Assembly (NCBI GenBank): GCA_900552735.1
Contig: USBA01000015.1
Span: 1-18,334 of the forward strand
Direction of reading: 5' to 3'
Length of the DNA: 18,334 nt
Source: an uncultured Collinsella sp.
GTDB lineage: Bacteria; Actinomycetota; Coriobacteriia; Coriobacteriales; Coriobacteriaceae
Shown here: piece after piece, positions 1 through 7,188 of the stretch
Position numbering within the stretch: the stretch's first letter is position 1
Layout of the letters: each line of letters begins with the position of its first letter
Notes under the pieces: model-generated
What the model was told of the DNA's origin: nothing
The model's input: the letters and a program-made list of their open reading frames with translations, nothing else
Database searches by the model: none
Position numbers and translations under genes: made by a program

Positions 1-65
1 GCCCGCGGACTCCGGGATGCTGAATACTCCGGAATTTGCACGCCGCCCCCTGGGGTACCCGTGGG

Positions 66-106
66 CAAAAAGCAACCGCCCCGCCGAAATATACATTCGA
101 AGGGGC
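66..106 (-). terminator. Probable rho-independent terminator of the ABC permease operon
   Basis: Read on the minus strand, a GCCCC/GGGGC stem (arms 102-106 and 78-82) has a partly self-complementary interior (CGAA/TTCG) and is followed by GGTTGCTTTTT, a short U tract. It lies about 65 bases after the permease stop codon. The stem is short and the loop long, so the call is moderate. Confidence 0.45.
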
Positions 107-171
107 AGTTTATGCAAAAATGTTGCTGTGGGCGCGTCGGCAGCTCGCTAGAACTTGAATCCCAGGACAGG

Positions 172-2937
172 TTACTCGGCACTCTTGAGGGCGCCGACCA
201 TGTCGATCTTGTTGAGGGTACGATTGGTGGCGAGGTTGACGATAAACGTAAAGCCAAAGGAAAGCACCACGGCGAGCACGTAGCTTAGCGGCTCGACCTC
301 GACGTCAAAGTACAGCGACGGCATCTGCAAAATGTACGTAAAGCTCTCGGCCAGCAAGCCGCCTAGCGGCACGCCCAGCGCGGCGCCAATCGCCGTGAGG
401 ATCAACGTCTCCTTGTTCACGTAATGGTGCACCTCGCCACGGCGGAAGCCCAGCACCTTAATGGTCGCCAGCTCGCGTTCGCGCTCGGAGATGTTCGTGT
501 TGGACAGCGTAAACACCACCACAAACGACAGGCACGCCGCCATAAAGGTCACGAGCACCACGACCGAATTGATAATCGTAAAGTTCGCCTCATAGTTTTC
601 CCAATGCTCGGCCGTGCTCGAAATCGTAAGCCAACCGTCACTCTTAAGATTCTTGCTAAACGCAATCTGGTCGGCCGACGAACCCTTAAGCAGCACAAAG
701 ACGCCGTTAAGGCGTACGCTTCGACCGAACGCACGCTCATAGGTGCCCTGCGTCATGTAAAGCGTGTTGCCCAGATAGTTAAGCGAAATGTCGCTGACTT
801 TGACCTTGGCAACATTGAGCGACGAATCCTGGACGTGAGCCGTATCGCCCGGCTGAATCCCCAGCACCAGCTGTGAACTTTTGCTCAGATACACGTCTCC
901 GTCACGCAAAGGCAGCGGTTCTTTGGACTCATCCTCCAGGCGCACGTAATCGCCCAAGTCACCCGTGCGGTCGTCGGGAATCACGATGAGCTGCACGGTC
1001 TCGCTCTTGCCGCCAAACGTAAAGGTGACGTTGTCGGTCATAATCGGCAGGGTCGAGGTCACGGTCACGTTGAAATCATTGGCCGCGCTGCGCTCATCCA
1101 ATGCCGCGCACGTCTGCGAAAAATCGTCGGGATTGGCGACCGCCAGCAGGTCGTAGCGCGTGATATGCCCGTACTGTTTGGGCGAAAGCGCCACCGACGT
1201 GTCGCGAATGCCCATACCGCAGATCACGAGCGCCGTGCAGCCGGCGATACCGAAGATGGTCATAAAAGCGCGCTTTTTGTAGCGGAACAGGTTACGTGCT
1301 GCCACCTTGTTCAAAAAGCCCATGCGGCGCCAGATAAAGCCGATGCGCTCAAGCAAGATGCGAGAGCCGGCGCGTGGGGCCTTGGGACGCATGAGCGAGG
1401 CCGGGGCCTCGGCCATCTCGTGGCGGCAGGCGATAATCGTAGCGCCCACCACGCCCACGGCAAACAGCGCCACCGAGACGATTGAGGACACGATGTCGTA
1501 CGAGAGCAGCATCTGGGGCAGCGAGTACATGTCGTCGAACACCGTAAACAGGAACAGCGGCAGGCCCACAAATCCGATGATGTTGCCGAGCACGCCGCCG
1601 ATCAGACATGCCCACAGCGCATAGTCCACGTATTTGGACAGGATGCGCTCGCGTGAATAGCCAAGCGCCTTGTACAGGCCAATAAGCGTGCGCTCCTCCT
1701 CGACCATGCGCGTGGCGGTGGTAAGACTGATGAGCACAGCGACGACAAAGAAGATAAATGGGAAAACCGTGGCGATGGCCTCGATCGAAGAACTGTCGCT
1801 CTCGACGCTCGAGTAGCTTGCGATGTTACCGCGGTCCTGAATGTACCAGGTGCATTCGCCCAGATCGGAAAGCTCGGCGCGGGCATCGGCAAAATGCTGG
1901 TCGGCGGCGGCGCGGCGCTGGTCCAACTCGGCCTGAGCCTGGACGCGCTCCTCGCTGCCCTCGGCCATACGGTTGATGTTATCCTGCTCGATCCCAAAGA
2001 GCATGGCGGCCTGACGCTCGGCCGTATCCAAGCTTGTCGGCGTGTCAACCGTCAACTCCTGGACGCGCGCCTTCTCACGCTCCTCGCGGATCTTCTCGAT
2101 GTTGCCTTTGACCTCGTTGATCTTTGTCGTGTAGGCATCCGAATAGGAGTTAAGACTCTTGGCTCCCTCGACGATCACGTGGACTGCGGAGTAGGAAGAA
2201 GATGTCGCGGCATCCTCGCTCACATAGAACTTATAGTCCGCAGCCGAAGCAGCGCGAAAGGCGTTGACTGTCGAGTCGGAGCTCACGTCGGTAGGATCGA
2301 GGACCTCGGCCGTAATGGTGTAATCGCCCGCGGCAAACTGATCCTTGGCACTTTGGTTGGACGAGCTCGCGTCATTGGCGGCAAAACTCACCGTATCGCC
2401 GAGCTTTTTGCCCGAAGCCTTCAGGAACTTCGAAGTCACCGCGACTTCATCGGCGCTCTCGGGCAAATCGCCGCTCACCAGCACCGGCTGATCGATATTC
2501 TCCTTGGAGAGACTTTGCACGACCACGCGCTCGCGCGTTGTGCCCACGGCGGTGTAGGCGGTCTCGGTGTAGATGCCCTCGACCGTCTCGACGCCGTCGA
2601 CCTCTTGGATAGCCGCGAGATCGTCGCGCGTAAGGCCATAGGTCGACTGCACGTTAATGTCATAGACATTCTGCTGGTCAAAATAGGCGTCGACCGAATC
2701 GCACAAATCCTCGCAGCCCGCCTTAAGGCCGCACATCACGCTCACGCCAAGCGCAGTGATGACCACGATAGATAGGAAGCGCTTAAGACTGCCCCGAATC
2801 GTGCGGTAGATGCCACGGCGAAAAACCGTCGGCACCATATCGTTTGAGCTTTGGGCGGTACGGTAGGTCGCGAACTCCCGGTCGCGGCCCGCGTGCTCCG
2901 TATCGTGGTTTTGGCTGTTTTGGCAATCTTGGTCCAT
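172..2937 (-). CDS. FtsX/MacB-type ABC transporter permease
   Basis: This 921-residue permease is the membrane half of a type VII (MacB/LolCDE-like) ABC system; its substrate cannot be told from sequence. One membrane segment lies near residues 54-72. A large extracytoplasmic domain follows, with a charged Glu/Arg/Gln-rich, coiled-coil-like stretch around 280-360. An FtsX block with several membrane helices sits at about 380-510, then a second extracytoplasmic domain, then a C-terminal FtsX block from about 794 to the end. Both FtsX blocks carry the family signature of a charged ERE/EER turn followed by a KALGY or KVLGF motif. The start is uncertain: ATG at 2937 lies just past the upstream ATPase stop, while an in-frame GTG at 2949 overlaps that gene. 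Either way translation is coupled. The large size fits export or envelope-stress permeases of Gram-positive bacteria, often linked to antimicrobial peptide resistance; that role is inference. Confidence 0.9.
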   Translation of the reverse strand: MDQDCQNSQNHDTEHAGRDREFATYRTAQSSNDMVPTVFRRGIYRTIRGSLKRFLSIVVITALGVSVMCGLKAGCEDLCDSVDAYFDQQNVYDINVQSTYGLTRDDLAAIQEVDGVETVEGIYTETAYTAVGTTRERVVVQSLSKENIDQPVLVSGDLPESADEVAVTSKFLKASGKKLGDTVSFAANDASSSNQSAKDQFAAGDYTITAEVLDPTDVSSDSTVNAFRAASAADYKFYVSEDAATSSSYSAVHVIVEGAKSLNSYSDAYTTKINEVKGNIEKIREEREKARVQELTVDTPTSLDTAERQAAMLFGIEQDNINRMAEGSEERVQAQAELDQRRAAADQHFADARAELSDLGECTWYIQDRGNIASYSSVESDSSSIEAIATVFPFIFFVVAVLISLTTATRMVEEERTLIGLYKALGYSRERILSKYVDYALWACLIGGVLGNIIGFVGLPLFLFTVFDDMYSLPQMLLSYDIVSSIVSVALFAVGVVGATIIACRHEMAEAPASLMRPKAPRAGSRILLERIGFIWRRMGFLNKVAARNLFRYKKRAFMTIFGIAGCTALVICGMGIRDTSVALSPKQYGHITRYDLLAVANPDDFSQTCAALDERSAANDFNVTVTSTLPIMTDNVTFTFGGKSETVQLIVIPDDRTGDLGDYVRLEDESKEPLPLRDGDVYLSKSSQLVLGIQPGDTAHVQDSSLNVAKVKVSDISLNYLGNTLYMTQGTYERAFGRSVRLNGVFVLLKGSSADQIAFSKNLKSDGWLTISSTAEHWENYEANFTIINSVVVLVTFMAACLSFVVVFTLSNTNISERERELATIKVLGFRRGEVHHYVNKETLILTAIGAALGVPLGGLLAESFTYILQMPSLYFDVEVEPLSYVLAVVLSFGFTFIVNLATNRTLNKIDMVGALKSAE

Positions 2938-2942
2938 GGGCG

Positions 2943-3644
2943 CTACCACTCGATCGTCTCGATAGGCACGGGATTTTGCTGGACCGTCTCGCTCTCCACG
3001 CGGCCGCTCTTAAAGCGGATCAGGCGATCGGCCATGGGCGCCAGCGCGGAGTTGTGGGTGATGATAATGACCGTGATGTCCTGCTTGCGGCAGGTGTCCT
3101 GTAGCAACTGCAAGATCTGCTTGCCGGTTTTGTAGTCGAGTGCACCCGTGGGCTCGTCGCACAAAAGCAGCTTGGGATTCTTGGCCAGTGCGCGGGCAAT
3201 GGACACGCGCTGCTGCTCGCCGCCCGAAAGCTGTGCCGGAAAGTTGCCCAGGCGCTCGCCCAGGCCAACCTGACGAAGCGTCTGTTCGGCATCAAGCGAA
3301 TCGGGGCAGATCTGAGCCGCGAGCTCAACGTTTTCGAGCGCCGTCAAGTTGGGGACCAAATTGTAGAACTGGAAGACAAAGCCGACGTCGGCGCGGCGGT
3401 ATTCCACGAGCTGCGCCTCGTTGGCAGAGCTCACGTCGCGCCCGTCCACCGTCACGGTGCCGGAAGTCGCCGTATCCATGCCGCCCAGGATGTTGAGCGC
3501 CGTGGTCTTGCCGGCGCCCGAGGCGCCCAGGATAATGGCGAGCTCACCGCGCTCGACCGTAAAACTCGCGCCGTCGAGCGCGTGAATGCGGGCGTCGCCC
3601 TCGCCGTATGCCTTGATGACGTCTTTGAATTCGATATAAGCCAT
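2943..3644 (-). CDS. ABC transporter ATP-binding protein, MacB/LolD family
   Basis: This 233-residue ATPase powers the permease encoded immediately downstream. All nucleotide-binding motifs are intact: Walker A GASGAGKT at 40-47, Q-loop Gln92, signature LSGGEQQR at 139-146, Walker B LLLCDE at 159-164 followed by PTGALD, and the H-loop His197. The LSGGEQQR signature and the CDEPTGALD stretch are typical of the MacB/LolD/FtsE group, which pairs with FtsX-fold permeases. Length is normal. The ATG at 3644 is preceded on the minus strand by a weak GGGAA ribosome-binding site. The gene is first in a two-gene operon; its stop codon abuts or overlaps the permease start, which implies equimolar translation. 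A 47-bp repeat lies directly upstream and may reach into its promoter. Confidence 0.95.
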   Translation of the reverse strand: MAYIEFKDVIKAYGEGDARIHALDGASFTVERGELAIILGASGAGKTTALNILGGMDTATSGTVTVDGRDVSSANEAQLVEYRRADVGFVFQFYNLVPNLTALENVELAAQICPDSLDAEQTLRQVGLGERLGNFPAQLSGGEQQRVSIARALAKNPKLLLCDEPTGALDYKTGKQILQLLQDTCRKQDITVIIITHNSALAPMADRLIRFKSGRVESETVQQNPVPIETIEW

Positions 3645-3677
3645 CGAGTAATTCCCATCTGGTCGGATAACTCTTTA

Positions 3678-3705
3678 GTATTACCCATTTCGCACCGACC
3701 AAAAA
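3678..3705 (-). promoter_or_regulatory. Possible promoter of the ABC operon
   Basis: On the minus strand a TAATAC hexamer (3678-3683) lies 16 bases downstream of TTTTTG (3700-3705), giving a weak sigma-70-like pair about 35 bases before the ATPase start. The -35-like hexamer falls inside the 47-bp repeat copy, so the repeat may contribute to the promoter. This rests on pattern only. Confidence 0.25.
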
Positions 3706-3744
3706 GGGACAGGTTTATTTTGGCAGGTTTTATATGGGGAAACG
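3698..3744 (+). repeat. 47-bp palindromic repeat, copy 1 of 3
   Basis: This is one of three copies of a short repeat in the window. The core reads AAAAGGGACAGG, then TTTATTTTGGCAGG, then a tail like TTTTATNTGG(G/A)NAAACG. This copy matches the one inside the GT39 gene at nearly every position of the first 36 bases. The full inverted arms (CCTGCCAAAA / TTTTGGCAGG) are partly degraded on the left here. It lies in the spacer between the divergent ABC ATPase and GyrI-like genes. Confidence 0.85.
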
Positions 3745-3845
3745 GCAGCTATAGATGAGGCTACGGGGAGGCAGGGAAATCATCGACGGGGTCAGGCCGA
3801 CCGCCAAACACAACGCACGTATCTCTATCTGTCAACCAAATCATT

Positions 3846-3859
3846 CGAACAGCTGTTCG
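3846..3859. promoter_or_regulatory. Putative LexA (SOS) box
   Basis: CGAACAGCTGTTCG is a perfect 14-bp palindrome that fits the Gram-positive and actinobacterial LexA box, CGAAC-N4-GTTCG. TATGAT hexamers follow at 3864-3869 and 3869-3874, so the site sits in the -35/-10 region of the GyrI-like gene, where repressor binding would block transcription. The match to the consensus is seen directly; binding by LexA is inferred. Confidence 0.65.
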
Positions 3860-3915
3860 TTTCTATGATATGATTCCGCTATTTAAGCAGGCCAATACGC
3901 AGAAAGGCGGCCAAC

Positions 3916-4554
3916 ATGGCGTTCGACTTTAAGAAGGAATGCAAGGAGCTCTACAAGCCTGCAAGCAAGCCGAGCATCGTAACTGTCCCGCCTATGAGCT
4001 ACGTTGCAGTTCGCGGAAAGGGCGACCCAAATACCGAAGGTGGCGAGTATCAAAACGCCCTGCCGCTGCTTTACGGCATCGCCTATACCGTCAAGATGTC
4101 GAAGAAAGGCTCAAGGAGTATCGAGGGCTATTTCGACTTTGTGGTACCGCCGCTCGAGGGTTTCTGGTGGCAAGACTCCCCGAGCGGCGACATCGATTAT
4201 GTACGCAAGGACGATTTCAACTTTATCTCGTGCATTCGCCTGCCCGATTTCGTCACCCGAGATGACTTTGACTGGGCAGTCGCGGAAGCCACGACCAAAA
4301 AGAAACTGGACTTTTCCGCCGTCGAGCTGCTTAAAGTTGATGAAGGTCTCTGCGTTCAATGCATGCATACCGGACCCTATGACAGCGAGCCGGCAACCGT
4401 AGACGCTATGTATGAATACGCGACCGAGCAGGGCTATGTCCCCGACTTCTCAGACACCCGCTTACATCACGAAATCTATCTCTCCGATCCGCGCAAATGT
4501 GCACCGGAGAAACTTAAGACTGTGGTTCGTCATCCTATCAAGCGTGCTGAATAG
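3916..4554 (+). CDS. GyrI-like small-molecule-binding domain protein
   Basis: This 212-residue protein looks like the stand-alone GyrI-like family (COG4832 type), related to SbmC/GyrI and to the ligand-binding half of BmrR/Rob regulators. Visible family features are the N-terminal block PPMSYVAVRGKGDPN near residues 26-40, the repeated-fold strand GYFDFVVPPLEGFWW, and a C-terminal HHEIYLSDPRK stretch. No DNA-binding domain or membrane segment is seen, so it is probably a cytosolic binding protein or a hydrolase-like relative. Start: ATG at 3916 follows AGAAAGGCGG at proper spacing. A LexA-box-like palindrome lies 57 bases upstream, which suggests induction by DNA damage; E. coli sbmC is also SOS-induced. 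It is monocistronic and convergent with the histidine kinase. The family is fairly sure, the exact ligand unknown. Confidence 0.85.
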   Translation: MAFDFKKECKELYKPASKPSIVTVPPMSYVAVRGKGDPNTEGGEYQNALPLLYGIAYTVKMSKKGSRSIEGYFDFVVPPLEGFWWQDSPSGDIDYVRKDDFNFISCIRLPDFVTRDDFDWAVAEATTKKKLDFSAVELLKVDEGLCVQCMHTGPYDSEPATVDAMYEYATEQGYVPDFSDTRLHHEIYLSDPRKCAPEKLKTVVRHPIKRAE

Positions 4555-4584
4555 CGTGGAGCGTCATTTCACGCGCTAGGTTTT
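4554..4584 (+). terminator. Weak terminator-like hairpin after the GyrI-like gene
   Basis: GCGTG (4554-4558) pairs with CACGC (4570-4574) across an 11-base loop, followed by GCTAGGTTTT. The stem begins at the stop codon. A further inverted repeat, GTCAAG/CTTGAC at 4614-4632, lies downstream. Both are short, so termination here is only suggested. Confidence 0.3.
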
Positions 4585-4663
4585 AAGCCAGCCAACCAGC
4601 CGCCTCCTAGGCTGTCAAGCAATTATCTTGACGCGGCCCGCCGCATCTTATATCCCCTAGGGG

Positions 4664-4705
4664 AAATTGCGTCCCGTTCTGAAGCCTCAAACTGGGATGC
4701 AGTTT
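4664..4705. repeat. TGCGTCCC hairpin repeat, copy 1
   Basis: Arms around TTGCGTCCCGTT (4667-4678) and AACTGGGATGCAGTTT (4690-4705) form a long imperfect hairpin. A perfect palindrome, TCCCCTAGGGGA, abuts it at 4653-4664. A second unit of the same kind begins 16 bases later. The position, in the spacer between two convergent genes, is typical of REP-like elements. Confidence 0.7.
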
Positions 4706-4720
4706 TCGCTAGGCGCCCCA

Positions 4721-4769
4721 AGAGGAAAGTGCGTCCCACTCCGCAGCGTCACGCTGGGACGCACCCTCT
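4721..4769. repeat. TGCGTCCC hairpin repeat, copy 2
   Basis: GTGCGTCCCA (4729-4738) pairs perfectly with TGGGACGCAC (4755-4764), and the stem is extended at the outside by AGAGG (4721-4725) with CCTCT (4765-4769). It shares GAAA-TGCGTCCC and the CTGGGA-GCA half with copy 1, while the loop differs. Confidence 0.75.
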
Positions 4770-4790
4770 GCCCACGCTCTCTTCCGCCGG

Positions 4791-4840
4791 CGTTTCCCCA
4801 GATAGAGCCTGCCAAAATAAACTTGTCCCTTTTTGGCAGG
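4791..4840 (-). repeat. 47-bp palindromic repeat, copy 2 of 3, doubling as a hairpin after the kinase gene
   Basis: On the minus strand this copy starts directly after the histidine kinase stop codon. The inverted arms are perfect here: CCTGCCAAAA (4808-4817 on plus) and TTTTGGCAGG (4831-4840) around a 13-base loop. Core and tail match copies 1 and 3, with AAG for AGG in the loop and CTCTATCTGGGG in the tail. No U tract follows, so it may protect the transcript end rather than terminate. Confidence 0.85.
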
Positions 4841-4842
4841 TT

Positions 4843-6204
4843 TTAGAAGCGGACGGTGAAGGTGATCTGGTTGCCGTGGCCGCAGACAGAAGCGCTCCCG
4901 CCATGGGCCTCGGCAATGGCTCGCACCACGGATAGGCCCACGCCCGAGCCGCCCGTCTTGGAGCTACGCGAGACGTCTGCACGGTAGAAGCGGTCGAACA
5001 GTCGGTCCAGGTCGCCTTCGGGCAGCTCATCCACGGCGTTCGATACGACAAGTTCGGCGGCCCCCTTACCCTGACCGCGCGAGGCTGCACGCAGGCTTAG
5101 CTCAATCACGCTGCCCTCGCTCGCATAGCGCGTGGCGTTGTCCAGCAGCAGCTCAACAACCTGCGCCACTGCCGCGGCATCGGCATGGGCCCGCACACCG
5201 CTCGCGATCGACGTCGACAGCCGCTTTCCGCGCGAAACCGCCACCGATTCAAACGGCGCCGCAGCCTTGTCCACGGCCTCCGAAAGATCAAACGATGTCA
5301 TGGCAAAGCCCGCCGAGCCCTCGTCCATGCGAGCCAAAAACACCAGACGTTCCGTGAGCGCCGTCAGCCGCGCGACCTGCTCGTGAATGCTCTGCGTCCA
5401 CTCACTCTCGCCGCTCTCGATCTCTTGTACCTCATTGGCGGCGTCAATTACAGCCAGCGGCGTCTTGATCTCGTGGCTCGCATCGGTAATAAAGCGCTTT
5501 TGCTTGCTGTAGCTCTCGACCATCGGTCGAATCACCGCGCCCGAGGCGCCTGCTACAATTGCCAACACCGCCAGCCAGCCAATGCAGCTGATTGCCACGC
5601 TCGCCCTCAAAAACGAATGAAAGCTTGCAAGCTCGCGCGAGCAGTCCACGAACACATAGGTGGTCTCATCGTCTTGAACGTCAGTCGTATAGCGATAATT
5701 GCCAGAAAAACCCGAGACCCAACCCTTGGAATGCAACTTTGCGGCAATACTGACGGCGCGCTTGGCACCCACCGCGGCAATGCGGGCCGTATTGACATCG
5801 ACAACCTGTCCGGCGTCAATCGTCACCGTAAAGTAGCGCGTGTCGAAGGGAGACTCCGCCGTCATGCCTTCGAAGTGCCCGATGCGAACGCCCGCTTGGC
5901 CATCGCCGGCATCCTTGCCATTAGCGGGATCGTCTTTAGGCTCGTCCCTCCAATCGATACCGTCCTTGCCCGCCAGAATATAGTCCAGGCGAGTGTCGGC
6001 CATCTTGCAGACATGCGAATAATTGACGATGTTGATGCCGGCGATGATGAGCGTGAGCACCACAGTTACGGCGCCCATGGCAACGAGGATAAACTTTCGA
6101 CGCAGGCGGCGGCCCAACGCGTCAACAGAATTTGCCCGCCCCGTACTACTCGAGGCGGCGTGAAACCGCTCCATCATGCGCTTGCACCACGTGCGTACGC
6201 TCAC
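4843..6204 (-). CDS. Two-component sensor histidine kinase
   Basis: This 453-residue membrane kinase senses an unknown signal and phosphorylates the regulator encoded just upstream. Two membrane segments (about 38-60 and 203-225) flank an extracytoplasmic sensor domain of about 140 residues. The DHp domain carries SHEIKTPL with phospho-acceptor His244. The ATP-binding domain has the N-box around Asn356 (LLLDNATRY) and the glycine-rich GGSGVGLS near 418-425. Only a very short linker, without a recognisable HAMP domain, joins the second membrane helix to DHp. The GTG start at 6204 overlaps the regulator's TGA in a GTGA arrangement and is preceded by GAGGAAAG. The stop codon is followed at once by a repeat-derived hairpin. 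Orthodox OmpR-linked (HPK1-type) kinase; the signal is unknown. Confidence 0.95.
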   Translation of the reverse strand: MSVRTWCKRMMERFHAASSSTGRANSVDALGRRLRRKFILVAMGAVTVVLTLIIAGINIVNYSHVCKMADTRLDYILAGKDGIDWRDEPKDDPANGKDAGDGQAGVRIGHFEGMTAESPFDTRYFTVTIDAGQVVDVNTARIAAVGAKRAVSIAAKLHSKGWVSGFSGNYRYTTDVQDDETTYVFVDCSRELASFHSFLRASVAISCIGWLAVLAIVAGASGAVIRPMVESYSKQKRFITDASHEIKTPLAVIDAANEVQEIESGESEWTQSIHEQVARLTALTERLVFLARMDEGSAGFAMTSFDLSEAVDKAAAPFESVAVSRGKRLSTSIASGVRAHADAAAVAQVVELLLDNATRYASEGSVIELSLRAASRGQGKGAAELVVSNAVDELPEGDLDRLFDRFYRADVSRSSKTGGSGVGLSVVRAIAEAHGGSASVCGHGNQITFTVRF

Positions 6205-6890
6205 GCCTGCTCGCTTTCCTCGACAACCTCAAGCGAATATCCCTGATTACGCGACGCTCGGATGGCCACGTTGGCACCAAGCGCCGTCAGCTTTTTGCGC
6301 AGGTACGAGATGTAGACCCACACCACGTTGGCGCCTTCGGGCGCGTCCTCACCCCAAACCCCAAGCATCAGACGCTCGGTGGGCATGCGCGTGCCGGCGT
6401 TGCGCATAAAGAGCTCCATAAGCTGAAACTCACGATTGGCCAGGTGCTCCTCGCCCAAAGGGCCAACGAGCGTGCACGATGCCGTGTCGAGACGCACGTT
6501 GCCCACGCTGAGCGTCGTGGCGTCAATTGCCGTCGCGGCACGCGTCATGGCACGAATGCGAGCGAGCAGTTCCTTGGCGGCGAACGGCTTAGTCAGGTAA
6601 TCGTTAGCGCCGGCGTCCAGACCCTCGACCTTATCGGACACCTCGCTTTTTGCCGTGAGCATAATGATGGGCAGACGCTTACCGGCGGCGCGTGTGCGCT
6701 TGAGCACCTCAATGCCATCCATGCCGGGCATCATGATGTCCAGGATTGCGGCGTCATAGTCGTTGGCGAGCAGATATTCGAGCGCCGTCAGACCGTCGAG
6801 GGCGGTGTCGACCTCGTAGTCGCTATGTTGAAGAATCGCGGTAAGGGCACGGGAGAGGCCGGGTTCGTCCTCGGCAAGCATCAGCTTCAT
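6201..6890 (-). CDS. OmpR/PhoB-family response regulator
   Basis: This 229-residue DNA-binding regulator is the partner of the downstream kinase. The receiver domain (1-118) has the acidic pocket at Glu7/Asp8, phospho-acceptor Asp51 in LDIMMPGMDG, Thr79 and Lys101 in LTKPF. The C-terminal winged helix (about 127-222) shows the family's WVYISYLRKKL recognition region and the closing NQGYSLEV hairpin. The ATG at 6890 is preceded by AAAGGAA. It is the first gene of a two-gene operon and is transcribed away from the glycosyltransferase operon; the 298-base shared spacer contains CTTAGC direct repeats that are good candidate targets. Autoregulation and control of the divergent operon are inferred. 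Confidence 0.96.
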   Translation of the reverse strand: MKLMLAEDEPGLSRALTAILQHSDYEVDTALDGLTALEYLLANDYDAAILDIMMPGMDGIEVLKRTRAAGKRLPIIMLTAKSEVSDKVEGLDAGANDYLTKPFAAKELLARIRAMTRAATAIDATTLSVGNVRLDTASCTLVGPLGEEHLANREFQLMELFMRNAGTRMPTERLMLGVWGEDAPEGANVVWVYISYLRKKLTALGANVAIRASRNQGYSLEVVEESEQA

Positions 6891-6955
6891 AGTTGTTCCT
6901 TTGGCGCGCGGCTATACAGATTTCGATATTGCCGATGATAGCGCACCGCCAGCCG

Positions 6956-7026
6956 CCTTAGCGCAGCCTTAGCTGCTCAACCTGCACGTTTCTAAAAACG
7001 CTGGATAGGGCTTAGCCAAACTTAAG
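6956..7026. promoter_or_regulatory. CTTAGC direct repeats, candidate binding sites for the response regulator
   Basis: CCTTAGC occurs at 6956-6962 and again at 6967-6973, an 11-bp period. A second pair, CTTAGC at 7011-7016 and CTTAAG at 7021-7026, has a 10-bp period. Tandem half-sites one helical turn apart are how OmpR/PhoB-type winged helices bind DNA. The repeats lie in the spacer shared by the regulator gene and the glycosyltransferase operon. A hairpin-forming inverted repeat, GCGCAGA/TCTGCGC at 7027-7053, adjoins them, and GGCATG/CATGCC lies at 7107-7125. I saw no convincing -35/-10 pair for either direction. Confidence 0.5.
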
Positions 7027-7188
7027 GCGCAGATGCCGAGCGCATGTCTGCGCGTCAGCCGCGGTAGAACAGCTTTGTCACGAGGACAGCCATACCACCT
7101 CGCGACGGCATGTTGAGACCATGCCATCCCCTTTGATGCGGGAGCCGCCAACGCGGGCTGCTCCGCGCCTATCCGATTGGAGAACACT

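Noticed and set aside
7075..7103. Promoter with TTGTCA for the glycosyltransferase operon
   Set aside because: No acceptable -10 hexamer lies at 16-18 bases from it.
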